A DNA stretch of 64,000 bases from Mumia sp. ZJ1417 (GTDB lineage: Bacteria > Actinomycetota > Actinomycetes > Propionibacteriales > Nocardioidaceae), in assembly GCF_014127285.1 (NCBI RefSeq), contig NZ_CP059901.1, forward strand, positions 744,001-808,000. Direction: 5' to 3'. Positions within the stretch are counted from its first letter, which is position 1. Every line of letters begins with the position of its first letter. The notes under the pieces were generated by a model. That model searched no databases. It was not told the DNA's origin and worked only from the letters and a program-made list of their open reading frames with translations. This document shows positions 54,878 through 63,599 of the stretch, in pieces. Position numbers and translations under genes: made by a program.

Positions 54878-56478
54878 CCCGTCCCCTCGGCGAGCGCCGA
54901 CGACAGCACGACCGCCGTGCCGAGGTCGTCCACAGGCACGTCGACCGTCCCGCAGTTGACGACGCAGACGAGCCCGGGGGCACCGTCGACGCCCGCGCGG
55001 CGGAACGCCACGACGTCGTCGCCGCGATCGAGCATCTCCAGCTCGTGCGACAGCCGGTCCACGAGCCCGCGCCGCCGAGCGATCGCGTACCGCATGAACG
55101 ACAGCGTCGAGAACGGGTCGTGGCTCTCGCGCTCGACTGTGTAGTCGCGGAACCACCCGGGCTGGGGCAGCCACGTCCGTACGGGCTGTGGAGAGTCCGG
55201 GGAGAACCCGAATGGGGGCGCCTGCCCGGACCATGGAAGCGGTACGCGGCACCCGTCGCGCCCGACCCCGCCACCGCGCAGCCACGTCGGGTCCTGGCGG
55301 TCCGCCGGGGCCACGTCGACCTGCGGGAGTCCGAGCTCTTCGCCCTGGTAGACGTACGCAGACCCGGGCAGGGCGAGCATCGCGAGCATCGACGCCTTGG
55401 CACGCGCCAGTCCGAGGTCGCCACCGCCGTAGTGGGTCACGGTACGGACGACGTCGTGGTTCGAGAGCACCCACGTCGGGGTCGCGCCCACGGGCCCGAC
55501 GGCCGCGTACGTCTCCGCGATCACGTCACGCAGAGCCGGGGCCGAGAACGGCGTCGAGAGCCAGTGGAAGTTGAAGACCTGATTCATCTCGTCCGCTCGG
55601 ACGTACTGCGCCATCGACTCGGGCGAGCCGACCCAGGCCTCGCCGATCATCATGCGGTCGCCCGGGTACGAGTCGAGCACCTGGCGCCAGCGCCGGTAGA
55701 CGTCGTGGACCCCCGGCTGGTCCCAGTACGGGCGGTCCCACTGCGACATCGTGTCGTCGAGGGTCGGCCCCGTCCCCGCGCCGCCGCGGACGTCGGGCAT
55801 CCCGGTCTCCTTGAACAGCCCGTGAGCCACGTCCACGCGGAAGCCGTCGACGCCCCGGTCGAGCCAGAAGCGGAGCACCGACTCGAACTCGTCTCCGACG
55901 TCGGGGTCGTCCCAGTTGAGGTCGGGCTGCTCGGGGTCGAAGAGGTGGAGATACCACTGGCCGCGATGTCCTGAGCCCGTCGAAGGGTCGGGCACGCGCG
56001 TCCACGCGGGGCCGCCGAACACCGACTGCCAGTTGTTCGGCGGCTCGGCACCGTCGGGCCCGCGCCCGTCGCGGAAGAGGTAGCGCTTGCGCGCCGCGCT
56101 GTCGGGCCCGTCGGCGAGCGCCGCGACGAACCACGGGTGCGCCGACGACGTGTGGTTGGGGACGAGGTCCACGATCACCCGCAGGTCACGCGCGTGCGCG
56201 CCGGCGAGCATCTCGTCGAAGTCCGCCAGCGTCCCGAACAGCGGGTCGACGTCGCGGTAGTCGGCTACGTCGTAACCGTGGTCGGCCTGCGGCGACGTGT
56301 AGAACGGGGTCAGCCACAGGGCGTCGACGTTGAGGCGCTCGAGGTAGTCGAGGTGAGCAGTGATGCCGCGCAGGTCGCCCACGCCGTCTCCGTCCGCGTC
56401 GGCGAACGAGCGGACGTAGATCTGGTAGCAGACCGCGTCACGCCACCACGGGGTCGAACGGGACGGGGCTGAGGCCAC
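54838..56478 (-). CDS. GH13 alpha-glucosidase (oligo-1,6-glucosidase-like)
   Basis: A 546-aa glycoside hydrolase of family 13. Conserved regions: VDLVPNHTS (region I), GFRVDVAHG (nucleophile Asp, region II), MIGEAWV (acid/base Glu, region III), LSNHDVVRT (region IV). The N-terminus WWRDAVCYQIYVRSFADADGDGVGDLRGI is typical of alpha-glucosidases and trehalose/sucrose enzymes. Cytoplasmic, cleaving malto- or isomalto-oligosaccharides. The GTG start follows GGAGGACTTCTC. A dispersed repeat is carried in-frame (55970). Confidence 0.93.
   Translation of the reverse strand: MASAPSRSTPWWRDAVCYQIYVRSFADADGDGVGDLRGITAHLDYLERLNVDALWLTPFYTSPQADHGYDVADYRDVDPLFGTLADFDEMLAGAHARDLRVIVDLVPNHTSSAHPWFVAALADGPDSAARKRYLFRDGRGPDGAEPPNNWQSVFGGPAWTRVPDPSTGSGHRGQWYLHLFDPEQPDLNWDDPDVGDEFESVLRFWLDRGVDGFRVDVAHGLFKETGMPDVRGGAGTGPTLDDTMSQWDRPYWDQPGVHDVYRRWRQVLDSYPGDRMMIGEAWVGSPESMAQYVRADEMNQVFNFHWLSTPFSAPALRDVIAETYAAVGPVGATPTWVLSNHDVVRTVTHYGGGDLGLARAKASMLAMLALPGSAYVYQGEELGLPQVDVAPADRQDPTWLRGGGVGRDGCRVPLPWSGQAPPFGFSPDSPQPVRTWLPQPGWFRDYTVERESHDPFSTLSFMRYAIARRRGLVDRLSHELEMLDRGDDVVAFRRAGVDGAPGLVCVVNCGTVDVPVDDLGTAVVLSSALAEGTGQLLPDSAAWFLS
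55970..55987. repeat. dispersed repeat inside the GH13 gene
   Basis: On the minus strand it reads CCCTTCGACGGGCTCAGG, one or two changes from the CCTTCGACAGGCTCAG repeat found in many high-GC genomes; in frame it yields the peptide DPSTGSG in a surface loop just before the conserved QWYLHLF segment. It looks like an insertion that kept the frame. Confidence 0.55.
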
Positions 56479-56554
56479 GAGAAGTCCTCCAGAGGTGCGC
56501 AGGGTTCGGTCGTCTGGCCCGCCGCGCTGCGAGCCCTGTCAGTCTAGGGACGCC

Positions 56555-57283
56555 TCAGCGAAAGGTGCCGATGTCGATCGCGATCCACGTCTGCTCGGCA
56601 CGCGCGACCAGCGTGCCGTCCGCCTCGTATAGGGCAGTGCCCGTACGGTGCTTGCGTCCGTCCGCGCCGCGGAACGCGCCGACGACCACGTACTCGCGGT
56701 CGGCGACGGGGGTGCTGACCACCTGTCCGGTCATCCGCCCGAGCACCATCGGTGTCGCGTCGATGTGCGCGGACCAGCCGCCGGGGCAGTCGATCGCGGC
56801 CCAGGTCACCTCGGGCTGCAGGTGCCCGTCGGTGTCGCCGAACGCCGGATGAGGCGTCCACGTCGCGGCCACGGTGTCGGGGTACGCGGCGTCGTCGACC
56901 GGTCCGGGGAAGACGAGCAGACCGTCGCCCGGCGCTCGTGCCGTGCCACAGGTGAAGCAGTGCGGGAAGGGGTGCTCCACGCGTCCTTCGTACGCCTCGT
57001 ACCCCTTGCGGGCGAGGGTCGCTCCGACGAAAGGTGCCGGGTCGACGTCGAAGGCTCCCGCCTCCGCCTCTCCGACGACGGTGGCACCGTCGGACAGCAC
57101 CGCACGGCCGTCGTCGACCGTGAGCGCGAGCGGGACGCCGAGCGGCGGCGGCACCCGCAGCGTCGATGTCACGACCGCGCCCGGGGACGCGATCGGCCGT
57201 GCGACGAGGCCTGCCACGTAGCCGCCGTTGCCGGAGCGGTCGGGGCCGTTGTAACGGGGGTCGATCGTCGTGCTCGTCATCAC
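56555..57283 (-). CDS. thioesterase-like hotdog protein
   Basis: A 242-aa protein with a PaaI/YbgC-like second half (CPGGWSAHIDATPMVLGRMTGQV, then HRTGTALYEADGTLVARAEQTWIAI, a hotdog ending) and an N-terminal DHRPR-like part with a CFTCGTAR metal-type motif. Common in Actinobacteria, usually labelled hypothetical or acyl-CoA thioesterase. Substrate unknown. Start ATG at 57283 or 57280. Confidence 0.65.
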   Translation of the reverse strand: MMTSTTIDPRYNGPDRSGNGGYVAGLVARPIASPGAVVTSTLRVPPPLGVPLALTVDDGRAVLSDGATVVGEAEAGAFDVDPAPFVGATLARKGYEAYEGRVEHPFPHCFTCGTARAPGDGLLVFPGPVDDAAYPDTVAATWTPHPAFGDTDGHLQPEVTWAAIDCPGGWSAHIDATPMVLGRMTGQVVSTPVADREYVVVGAFRGADGRKHRTGTALYEADGTLVARAEQTWIAIDIGTFR

Positions 57284-57292
57284 CCCACGCTC

Positions 57293-57622
57293 TCACGTCC
57301 GCGGGCCCGGGCGTCGTGGGCCTTCAACGCAGCTCTCGTACCGGCGCAGTGCTCGCGCCGCTCCTCGGCGTGGTCGACCAGCGGGGCGGGACGTCGGCGA
57401 GCTCGGGGACCCAGCGCCGGACGTAGGTGCCGTCAGGGTCGAACATCTTGCCCTGCGTGACCGGGAGTGCCGCGCGCCGTGCTGCCACTCCAGGTGGAGG
57501 TCCTTGACGAGGAAGCTCGCGACGACCATCCGGACGCGGTTGTACATCCAGCCCTGCGCGAGCAGCTGACGCATCCCCGCGTCGATGAACGGGAAGCCCG
57601 TACGGCCCTGCGGCATCCGCCC
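57293..57622 (-). pseudogene. remnant of a deoxyribodipyrimidine photolyase
   Basis: On the minus strand an intact stretch [20 protein letters not shown] and [20 protein letters not shown] is the FAD-binding core of class I photolyase. About 34 codons are then missing before [22 protein letters not shown], which is in another frame; the last segment (HAEERREALRRYES-like) needs yet another frame. The N-terminal two thirds of the gene is gone. It is a decayed gene abutting the ideR promoter. Confidence 0.8.
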
Positions 57623-57671
57623 ATCTTCGTGGGTGCGCGGCGAGTCTGTCTGATCTGGAACAATAGACGCC

Positions 57672-58373
57672 GTGAGCGACCTGATCGACACCACCGAGAT
57701 GTACCTCCGGACCATCTACGAGCTCGAAGAAGAGGGGATCGTGCCCCTCCGCGCCCGGATCGCCGAGCGCCTTCACCAGAGCGGACCCACGGTGAGCCAG
57801 ACGGTCGCCCGGATGGAGCGCGACGGCCTGCTCACCGTCGAGGGCGACCGTCACCTCGAGCTCTCCGAGCAGGGGCGCGCCCTCGCCACCCGCGTCATGC
57901 GCAAGCACCGGCTGGCCGAGCGGCTTCTCACCGACGTCATCGGGCTCGAGATCGAGTACGTCCACGAGGAGGCGTGCCGGTGGGAGCACGTCATCTCCGA
58001 GCAGGTCGAGCGCAAGCTCGTCGCCCTTCTGGAGCACCCGACCGAGTCCCCGTACGGCACGCCGATCCCGGGTCTCGGTGAGCTCGGTGAGACCGACGAG
58101 GTCGCTGAGGCGTTCCTGGGCGACGGCGTGATGCACCTGACGGCGGCGCTGTCCGGCAACGGCGACGCGTCGCGCCTGGTCGTGCGCCGCATCGGCGAGG
58201 AGCTCCAGAAGGACACCACCGCGATGTCGGTGCTCCGTCGTGTCGGCGTCCTGCCTGGCAACGACGTTCTCGTGTCGCCCGCACCCGACGGCGGGGTCGT
58301 CGTCGCGCGCGGTGGGGAGACGGCGGAGATCGACCCCGAAGCCGCGTCCCACATCTTCGTCGAGAGGCCGTGA
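57672..58373 (+). CDS. ideR: DtxR-family iron-dependent repressor
   Basis: A 233-aa IdeR. Helix-turn-helix at 1-60 ([47 protein letters not shown]), metal and dimer domain with [17 protein letters not shown] (His and Glu ligands), [13 protein letters not shown] (Cys, Glu and His of the second site) and a C-terminal SH3-like domain from about 145. Represses iron uptake when Fe2+-bound. The GTG at 57672 follows AACAAT by 7 bases. Confidence 0.95.
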   Translation: MSDLIDTTEMYLRTIYELEEEGIVPLRARIAERLHQSGPTVSQTVARMERDGLLTVEGDRHLELSEQGRALATRVMRKHRLAERLLTDVIGLEIEYVHEEACRWEHVISEQVERKLVALLEHPTESPYGTPIPGLGELGETDEVAEAFLGDGVMHLTAALSGNGDASRLVVRRIGEELQKDTTAMSVLRRVGVLPGNDVLVSPAPDGGVVVARGGETAEIDPEAASHIFVERP

Positions 58374-58488
58374 CCGCCGTCGGCGCGCCGAACGCGACAA
58401 CTCTCGGTCGCGACGTGCGCCGGCTGATTGGATGGTGATGATGCCCCGGCGGTGAAACGCCGGCCGTCGGACTACGGGGGGAACGTCG

Positions 58489-60852
58489 ATGACTGGAGCG
58501 CCGCGTCTCGCGCGCACGCTCCTCACCCTCGTCGTCGTGCTGGCGGCGGGTGCGATCGCCGTCGTCGCCGTGGTCGCGGTCGTCCAGCGCGGGTGGGACA
58601 TCGGACCGTGGTGGCTCCTCAGCCTCCCGGCGATCGTGCTGGCGAGTGCAGCGCCGCTCTACCTCGACCGGTACGACGACTGGCTTGTCGTCGGCACCGA
58701 GTTGTGCGTGCTCGTCTTCCTGTCGCTGACCGTCGCCTGGCCGCAGGCGCTCGTGCTGTGGATCGCCGGTGTCGTCCTTGCGCAGGTGCTCGGTCTGCCC
58801 CGCAGCCGCCGGGTGTTCGACCCGGCGCTGTCGATCGTGTGCGGCGGACTCGCGGTCGCCGTCGTCGCGGCGCTGGATGTCGGGACGTTCGGCTACGCCG
58901 AGGTCCTCACCGTCCTGCTCGCGTTCACGCTGGCGTTCGTCGTCGACATCGGGGCGTCGGTGGTCTGGGTCCACGACGTCGCCATGCCTGCCGGCGGTGC
59001 GCTCGCGGCGCGGGCGTACGAAGTCCTCACGCTGTACGGGGTGTACGTCGGTGTGAACGCGATGGGCTATGTGTGCGTGCTCCTGTATCGCACCGAGTCG
59101 CCGTGGGCGTTGCTCGCCGTCGTGCCGGCGCTCGGCATCGTGCTCGTCGCCGTCAAGGGGCTCACGCGCGAGCGGGAGACGGCGCGCCGTCTCAACGTGC
59201 TGTTCGAGACGGCGAGCGCGCTGCACTCGGCATCGAACGAGGCACAGGTGCTCGCCGCGCTCGACCTCGGCGTCCGGCAGCTCGGCAAGACACCCGGGTC
59301 GGGCCTGCGGACGGAGCTCCCCGACTCGCCGGACCTTCGGCGCCTGTTCATCTCGGGTGACGAGGTCTTCTGGTTGGTGATCCAGACCAAGGATGGACCG
59401 CCAGCGAGCACATTAAGGTGGGCGGAGGCGCTCGAGTCGATCGCCCAGCAGGCAGAGGAGGCATTGTCGCGGATGCGGATGAACAGGGACCTTGTGGCCA
59501 ATGCGCAGCGTGACCCGTTGACGAAGCTGCGCAACCGCTCGGTCTTCCTCGAGACCGTCGCCGCGGAGATGGCGGGAGGTCGCGCGGTGGACACCGGCTC
59601 GCGGACGTGCGCGATCCTGTTCTGCGACCTCGACGGCTTCAAGAAGGTCAACGACCAGTTCGGCCACGCCAGCGGCGACGGTGCGTTGATCGAGGTGGCG
59701 CGGCGGCTGTCGGCGGAGCTGCCGGCCGATGTCCACCTGGCGCGGCTCGGGGGCGACGAGTTCGCGATCCTCGTGTCCAGCGAGGGCGGGGAGCAGATGC
59801 TCGAGGCCAGCGCGCGCGATGTCGCCGAGACCGTCCGCGAGGTCGTCTCGCGGCCGCTTCGCGTCGACGCCCGTTCGATCGACATCACGGTCAGCATCGG
59901 GGTCGCGACGGCGGCCGCGGTGGCCGGGCACCCGACGGTCGACACGGCCGCCGACCTGCTGCGCAACGCCGACATCGCGATGTACGCGGCAAAGCGAGCC
60001 GGACGGGACAGGGTTGTCGTCTACAGTGCGGCGATGGGCGTCGAGCGGGTGCGCTCCCTCGAGCTGGTGGACAGGCTCCGTCGCGCGATCGACGAGCGCC
60101 GACTGCGGGTCGTCTACCAGCCGATCGTCTCTGCCGTCGACCAGCACCTGCTCGCGATCGAGGCGCTCGCGCGGTGGACCGAGGACGGGGAGGTCATCTC
60201 GCCTGCGGAGTTCATCCCGCTGGCCGAGGATGCCAATCTGATCGAGTCGATCGGGGCCCTCGTCCTGGAGCAGGTGTGCGACGACCGCCAGCAGCTCGAC
60301 CACGCTCTGGCGCCCGAGACCGCGATCGCCGTGAACCTCTCCGCGCCGCAGCTCGGGTCTGCGGAGTTCGTCGCGTCCGTCGAGCGCGCCGTCGAGGCGC
60401 TGGCGCCCCACCGGCTCACCCTGGAGATCACCGAGACCGGCTGGATCAGCGAGGAGCTCATCGCCTCGGGCGTGATGGAGCGGTTGCTCGAGCGCGGTGT
60501 CACCTTCGCAGTCGACGACTTCGGAGTCGGGTTCTCCTCGCTCGAGCGCCTCCGGCGACTGCCGGTGCAGCTCCTCAAGCTCGACCGCTTCTTCTCCCAG
60601 GAGATCGACACCGACCCGCAGAGCGCCGCGGTGCTCGCCTCGATGCTGGAGATGGCGGCAGCGCTCAATCTGCGGACGGTCATCGAGGGCATCGAGCGCC
60701 AGTCCCAGGTCGAGGCCATCCGTGCGATTGCCCCGGGCGACGGTGGTGAGCTGGCGTTCCAGGGCTACTACTTCGGCGGGCCGATGAGCCCCGCGACCCT
60801 CGTACGATGGGAAGCTCAACGCTCGCGGACGGCGTCGCTACGTCGTCGCTGA
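58489..60852 (+). CDS. membrane GGDEF-EAL protein (c-di-GMP turnover)
   Basis: A 787-aa protein with about six N-terminal helices (residues 10-210, MASE-like), a linker, GGDEF domain with GGDEF at 421-425, and EAL domain with EAL at 558-560. EAL catalytic features are all there: NLSAPQL, EITETG, VDDFGVGFSSL, KLDRFF, VIEGIE, FQGYYFGGPM; so phosphodiesterase activity is likely and cyclase activity possible. The ATG follows GGGGGAACGTCG. Confidence 0.94.
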   Translation: MTGAPRLARTLLTLVVVLAAGAIAVVAVVAVVQRGWDIGPWWLLSLPAIVLASAAPLYLDRYDDWLVVGTELCVLVFLSLTVAWPQALVLWIAGVVLAQVLGLPRSRRVFDPALSIVCGGLAVAVVAALDVGTFGYAEVLTVLLAFTLAFVVDIGASVVWVHDVAMPAGGALAARAYEVLTLYGVYVGVNAMGYVCVLLYRTESPWALLAVVPALGIVLVAVKGLTRERETARRLNVLFETASALHSASNEAQVLAALDLGVRQLGKTPGSGLRTELPDSPDLRRLFISGDEVFWLVIQTKDGPPASTLRWAEALESIAQQAEEALSRMRMNRDLVANAQRDPLTKLRNRSVFLETVAAEMAGGRAVDTGSRTCAILFCDLDGFKKVNDQFGHASGDGALIEVARRLSAELPADVHLARLGGDEFAILVSSEGGEQMLEASARDVAETVREVVSRPLRVDARSIDITVSIGVATAAAVAGHPTVDTAADLLRNADIAMYAAKRAGRDRVVVYSAAMGVERVRSLELVDRLRRAIDERRLRVVYQPIVSAVDQHLLAIEALARWTEDGEVISPAEFIPLAEDANLIESIGALVLEQVCDDRQQLDHALAPETAIAVNLSAPQLGSAEFVASVERAVEALAPHRLTLEITETGWISEELIASGVMERLLERGVTFAVDDFGVGFSSLERLRRLPVQLLKLDRFFSQEIDTDPQSAAVLASMLEMAAALNLRTVIEGIERQSQVEAIRAIAPGDGGELAFQGYYFGGPMSPATLVRWEAQRSRTASLRRR

Positions 60853-60884
60853 AATGATTTCGGGGGGTTTGGCATGCTGGGGGA

Positions 60885-61439
60885 ATGGGATGGTCAGGGT
60901 TGATGAGTGCGATTCGCGGGTTTGCGTCTTGGCTTCGCCTGACCGGCCTCGAGCTGGCCGGCTGGCTTCTTGTGATCGCAGGCATCGCCGCTCTCGTGCT
61001 GCCCGGACCCGGACTCCTCATGATGGTCGCGGGGCTGGCGATCCTTTCCAACCGCTATGAGTGGGCGAGGCGTCGCGTCGAGCCGATCAAGGCGAAGGCG
61101 TTCGACGCCGCGCGCTACGGGGTGGCGACGTGGCCGCGCATCGCGCTCAGTGTGCTCGGCGCACTCTGCGTGATGGGGGTCGGTGTCATCTGGTGGATCG
61201 GACCGACGGTGCCCGAGATCGGTCCGTTCGGTGACGAGTTGCCCTTCAACGGCTGGGCGACCGGGCTCAGCATGATGCTCTCGTCGCTGATCGCGCTCGG
61301 GCTCGTGGTCTACAGCATGAAGCGGTTCCGCTACGGCGATGACGACGAGTCGTTCGAGATCCTCGACGAGGACGAGCTGGTCGAGGCGCTCTCAGAGGCG
61401 GACGGCGAGCCGGAGTCCGACACCACCGACCGCGTCTGA
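60885..61439 (+). CDS. PGPGW-motif membrane protein (TIGR02611-like)
   Basis: A 184-aa protein with about four helices. LELAGWLLVIAGIAALVLPGPGLLMMVAGLAILSNRYEWARR contains the PGPG turn and the W-A-R-R motif of the PGPGW family; an acidic tail follows. Function unknown in all members. An ATG at 60903 is the alternative start. Confidence 0.8.
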   Translation: MGWSGLMSAIRGFASWLRLTGLELAGWLLVIAGIAALVLPGPGLLMMVAGLAILSNRYEWARRRVEPIKAKAFDAARYGVATWPRIALSVLGALCVMGVGVIWWIGPTVPEIGPFGDELPFNGWATGLSMMLSSLIALGLVVYSMKRFRYGDDDESFEILDEDELVEALSEADGEPESDTTDRV

Positions 61440-61450
61440 CCGTCCGCGGG

Positions 61451-61795
61451 TCAGCGCCAGAGGACGGCGATGAACACGTTGACGACTGCGAGTCCGCCGA
61501 CGGCGTGAGCCATCCACACCGGCGTACGGTCGCTCTTGCGGTCGGCGACGAAGGCGAGCACGGTCACGGCCAGGGCGATGACGAGCTTGACGCCGATCTT
61601 GGCGTTGTCGACGGGGAGGTCGTCCATCTCGCGGAGACCGACCAGGAGCAGGCCGGTGACGAGCGCGCCCGCGGCCGCGTGCGCGACGCCCTTCGCGATC
61701 GGGACCGGGGTCCGCAGGCGCGACGCCCATGCGCCGATCACGAATGCCCAGCAGAGCATGTGGAGCACCAGCAGGATCAGACGCAGCGTTTCCAT
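61451..61795 (-). CDS. small four-helix membrane protein
   Basis: A 114-aa protein starting METLRLILLVLHMLCWAFVIGAWASR, with helices near 5-25, 38-55, 72-88 and 97-113. Its N-terminal LHxxxW pattern is that of small actinobacterial membrane proteins of unknown function. Convergent with the PGPGW gene. Confidence 0.7.
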   Translation of the reverse strand: METLRLILLVLHMLCWAFVIGAWASRLRTPVPIAKGVAHAAAGALVTGLLLVGLREMDDLPVDNAKIGVKLVIALAVTVLAFVADRKSDRTPVWMAHAVGGLAVVNVFIAVLWR

Positions 61796-61816
61796 GGCTC
61801 GACGATACTGGTGGGT

Positions 61817-62383
61817 ATGGGTGACAAGGTCACCGAGGTGATGGCGCAGGTGCGGCGCGAGGACTTCCTTCCCGACGATCAGAAGGCGATGGCCGACCTT
61901 GACGGACCGGTGCCGATCGGTTGGGGTCAGACCAACTCCCAGCCCCGTACGGTCGCAGCGATGCTGCGCCTCCTCGACGTCGAGCCCGGCATGCGCGTGC
62001 TCGACGTCGGGGCGGGCTCGGGGTGGACGACGGCACTGCTCGCGCACCTCGTCGGAGGCGGTGGCGAGGTGGTCGGTGTCGAGGTGGTCCCCGAGCTGCG
62101 CGAGCGTGCGGGTGGGGTGCTCTCGAGGCTCGGCCTGACGTGGGTGCGGATCGAGCTCGCGATCGAGGTGCTCGGGTGGCCCGAGGCGGCTCCGTACGAC
62201 CGCGTGCTCGTGTCTGCGCAGGCGCGATCGCTCCCGACGCCGCTCGTCGACCAGCTCGCTCCCGGCGGCGTGATGGTCGTCCCCGTCCGCGGACGGATGA
62301 CGCGCGTGGTGCTCGCGGACGGCGGCGGTGCGCACGTGAGCGAGCACGGCGCGTACCGCTTCGTGCCGTTGATCGGCTGGTGA
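61817..62383 (+). CDS. PCMT-like methyltransferase (protein-L-isoaspartate family)
   Basis: A 188-aa SAM-dependent enzyme: the IGWGQTNSQPRTVAAML start is the PCMT substrate motif (P-x-G-x-G-Q-T-x-S-x-P), VLDVGAGSGWTTALLA is SAM motif I, GVEVVPEL motif post-I. Shorter than Pcm (about 210 aa) at both ends. Repair of damaged aspartyl residues is inferred. A GATACT box ends 7 bases before the ATG. Confidence 0.85.
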   Translation: MGDKVTEVMAQVRREDFLPDDQKAMADLDGPVPIGWGQTNSQPRTVAAMLRLLDVEPGMRVLDVGAGSGWTTALLAHLVGGGGEVVGVEVVPELRERAGGVLSRLGLTWVRIELAIEVLGWPEAAPYDRVLVSAQARSLPTPLVDQLAPGGVMVVPVRGRMTRVVLADGGGAHVSEHGAYRFVPLIGW

Positions 62384-62410
62384 GCGTGCCCGCTAGTCTT
62401 GGGCCGTGTC

Positions 62411-62483
62411 GCCCCCGTAGCTCAGGGGATAGAGCACCGCTCTCCTAAAGCGGGTGTCGCTGGTTCGAATCCAGCCGGGGGCA
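62411..62483 (+). tRNA. tRNA-Arg (anticodon CCT)
   Basis: A 73-base cloverleaf. The acceptor stem GCCCCCG/CGGGGGC (7 pairs), D-arm GCTC-AGGGGATA-GAGC, anticodon stem CCGCT/AGCGG with loop CTCCTAA, T-arm with GGTTCGAATCC. CCA is not encoded. The anticodon CCT decodes AGG. It lies two bases ahead of the end of the leftward membrane-protein gene. Confidence 0.95.
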
Positions 62484-62485
62484 CG

Positions 62486-63502
62486 TCAGGCGTCCGCGAG
62501 TTCCCGCGCCGGCTCGGTCCCGGACGTCGCACCCGCGCTGACCGGCCGATCACCGCGCCGGCCCACCACGATCAGTGCGAGCCCGACCAGGGTCCATGCG
62601 CCGAGCACGATCAGCGACTGGGTGAGATCCGCGTCGGGGAAGTACGCGAGGCTCCGGACGAGCGTGACGGCGGCGCCGGGGACGAAGAGCTGGCCGAGGT
62701 CACCCCAGATCCACGGCAGGAACTCTGTCGGCTGGCTGGCCGCGGAGATCGGGTTGCCGATGAGCAGCGTGATCGCCGCGCCGACGCCGATCCCGGGCGG
62801 GCCCAGGACGCTCGCGAGACCGGCAATCAGGGCACTCGTCGCCAGCAGGGAGAGTCCGATCCCTGCGGTCAGGGCGAGCGGGTCACCGGGGAGGATGCCG
62901 AACCATCCGTGCAGCACCGTCGTCGTCAGGGTCGCGGCGACGACCGCGTACACCCCGACGGCGACCAGGCGCCGGCTGCGGCCTCCGACGAGGAGTGCGA
63001 CGACGATGCCGCCGATCATCCCGCCGAGGACCAGGGGGAAGGCGGCGGCGGTGATGCCGACCCCTTGCGCGTCGTCGGCGTCGAGTCCGACGACGTCGCT
63101 GATCGTCACCGGCATGTCGGCCGACACCTGGCCGAGCTCGTCGGCCAGCCGGGTCATGGCCTGGTGCGAGGCGCCACCTGCCGCCGAGGCGGTCAGCACC
63201 TCGGGCTCCTCGCCAAGCACGAGCCCGCCATAGACCTCGCGCTGTTCGACCGCCGCTACGGCGGCGTCGCGGTCGGCGACCTCGACGAGGTCGAAGCGCC
63301 CCGGAGCAGAGGTCTCGAGCTGCTGCTCGACGGTCTGGACCGCGGGAGCGGGGCCGGTGATAGCGACGGGGAGGTTCTGCGGCGTCGTGGTCGCGGCCGG
63401 CCAGGTGAAGGCGGCCACCACGAGGGTGACGACGAGCGCCGCAAGGGTGGCGGCGCCGAGGACGCGGCCCCAGCTCTGGGGTGCGGTGGTCTCGGTGGAC
63501 AT
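62486..63502 (-). CDS. ABC-2-type (YhgE/Pip-like) membrane protein
   Basis: A 338-aa protein: an N-terminal helix (LGAATLAALVVTLVVAAFTW), a soluble loop of about 100 residues, then five to six helices from about residue 140. The layout matches actinobacterial ABC-2 permease-like proteins that lie opposite a TetR gene; a partner ATPase is not in the window. Strong GGAGGGACCC ribosome site before the ATG. Twin TetR-type palindromes lie in the divergent promoter. Confidence 0.75.
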   Translation of the reverse strand: MSTETTAPQSWGRVLGAATLAALVVTLVVAAFTWPAATTTPQNLPVAITGPAPAVQTVEQQLETSAPGRFDLVEVADRDAAVAAVEQREVYGGLVLGEEPEVLTASAAGGASHQAMTRLADELGQVSADMPVTISDVVGLDADDAQGVGITAAAFPLVLGGMIGGIVVALLVGGRSRRLVAVGVYAVVAATLTTTVLHGWFGILPGDPLALTAGIGLSLLATSALIAGLASVLGPPGIGVGAAITLLIGNPISAASQPTEFLPWIWGDLGQLFVPGAAVTLVRSLAYFPDADLTQSLIVLGAWTLVGLALIVVGRRGDRPVSAGATSGTEPARELADA

Positions 63503-63523
63503 GGGTCCCTCCGTAGGAAGAAA

Positions 63524-63583
63524 AACGAATGATCGTTCTTTAAGAGTCGAACGACGGCCCACCTTTGTCAAGAACGTTCGTTC
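63524..63583. promoter_or_regulatory. twin TetR operators in a divergent promoter
   Basis: AACGA-ATGA-TCGTT (63524-63537) and GAACG-TT-CGTTC (63572-63583), 48 bases apart, each share the GAACG(A/T)/CGTTC half-site and each lies near one of the two divergent genes, suggesting autoregulation plus control of the membrane protein. Confidence 0.7.
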
Positions 63584-63599
63584 GCTTTACGGTGGCGGC

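Noticed and set aside
58374-58488. A c-di-GMP riboswitch ahead of the GGDEF-EAL gene
   Set aside because: A small CCGGCG/CGCCGG hairpin exists but none of the conserved GEMM bases are visible.
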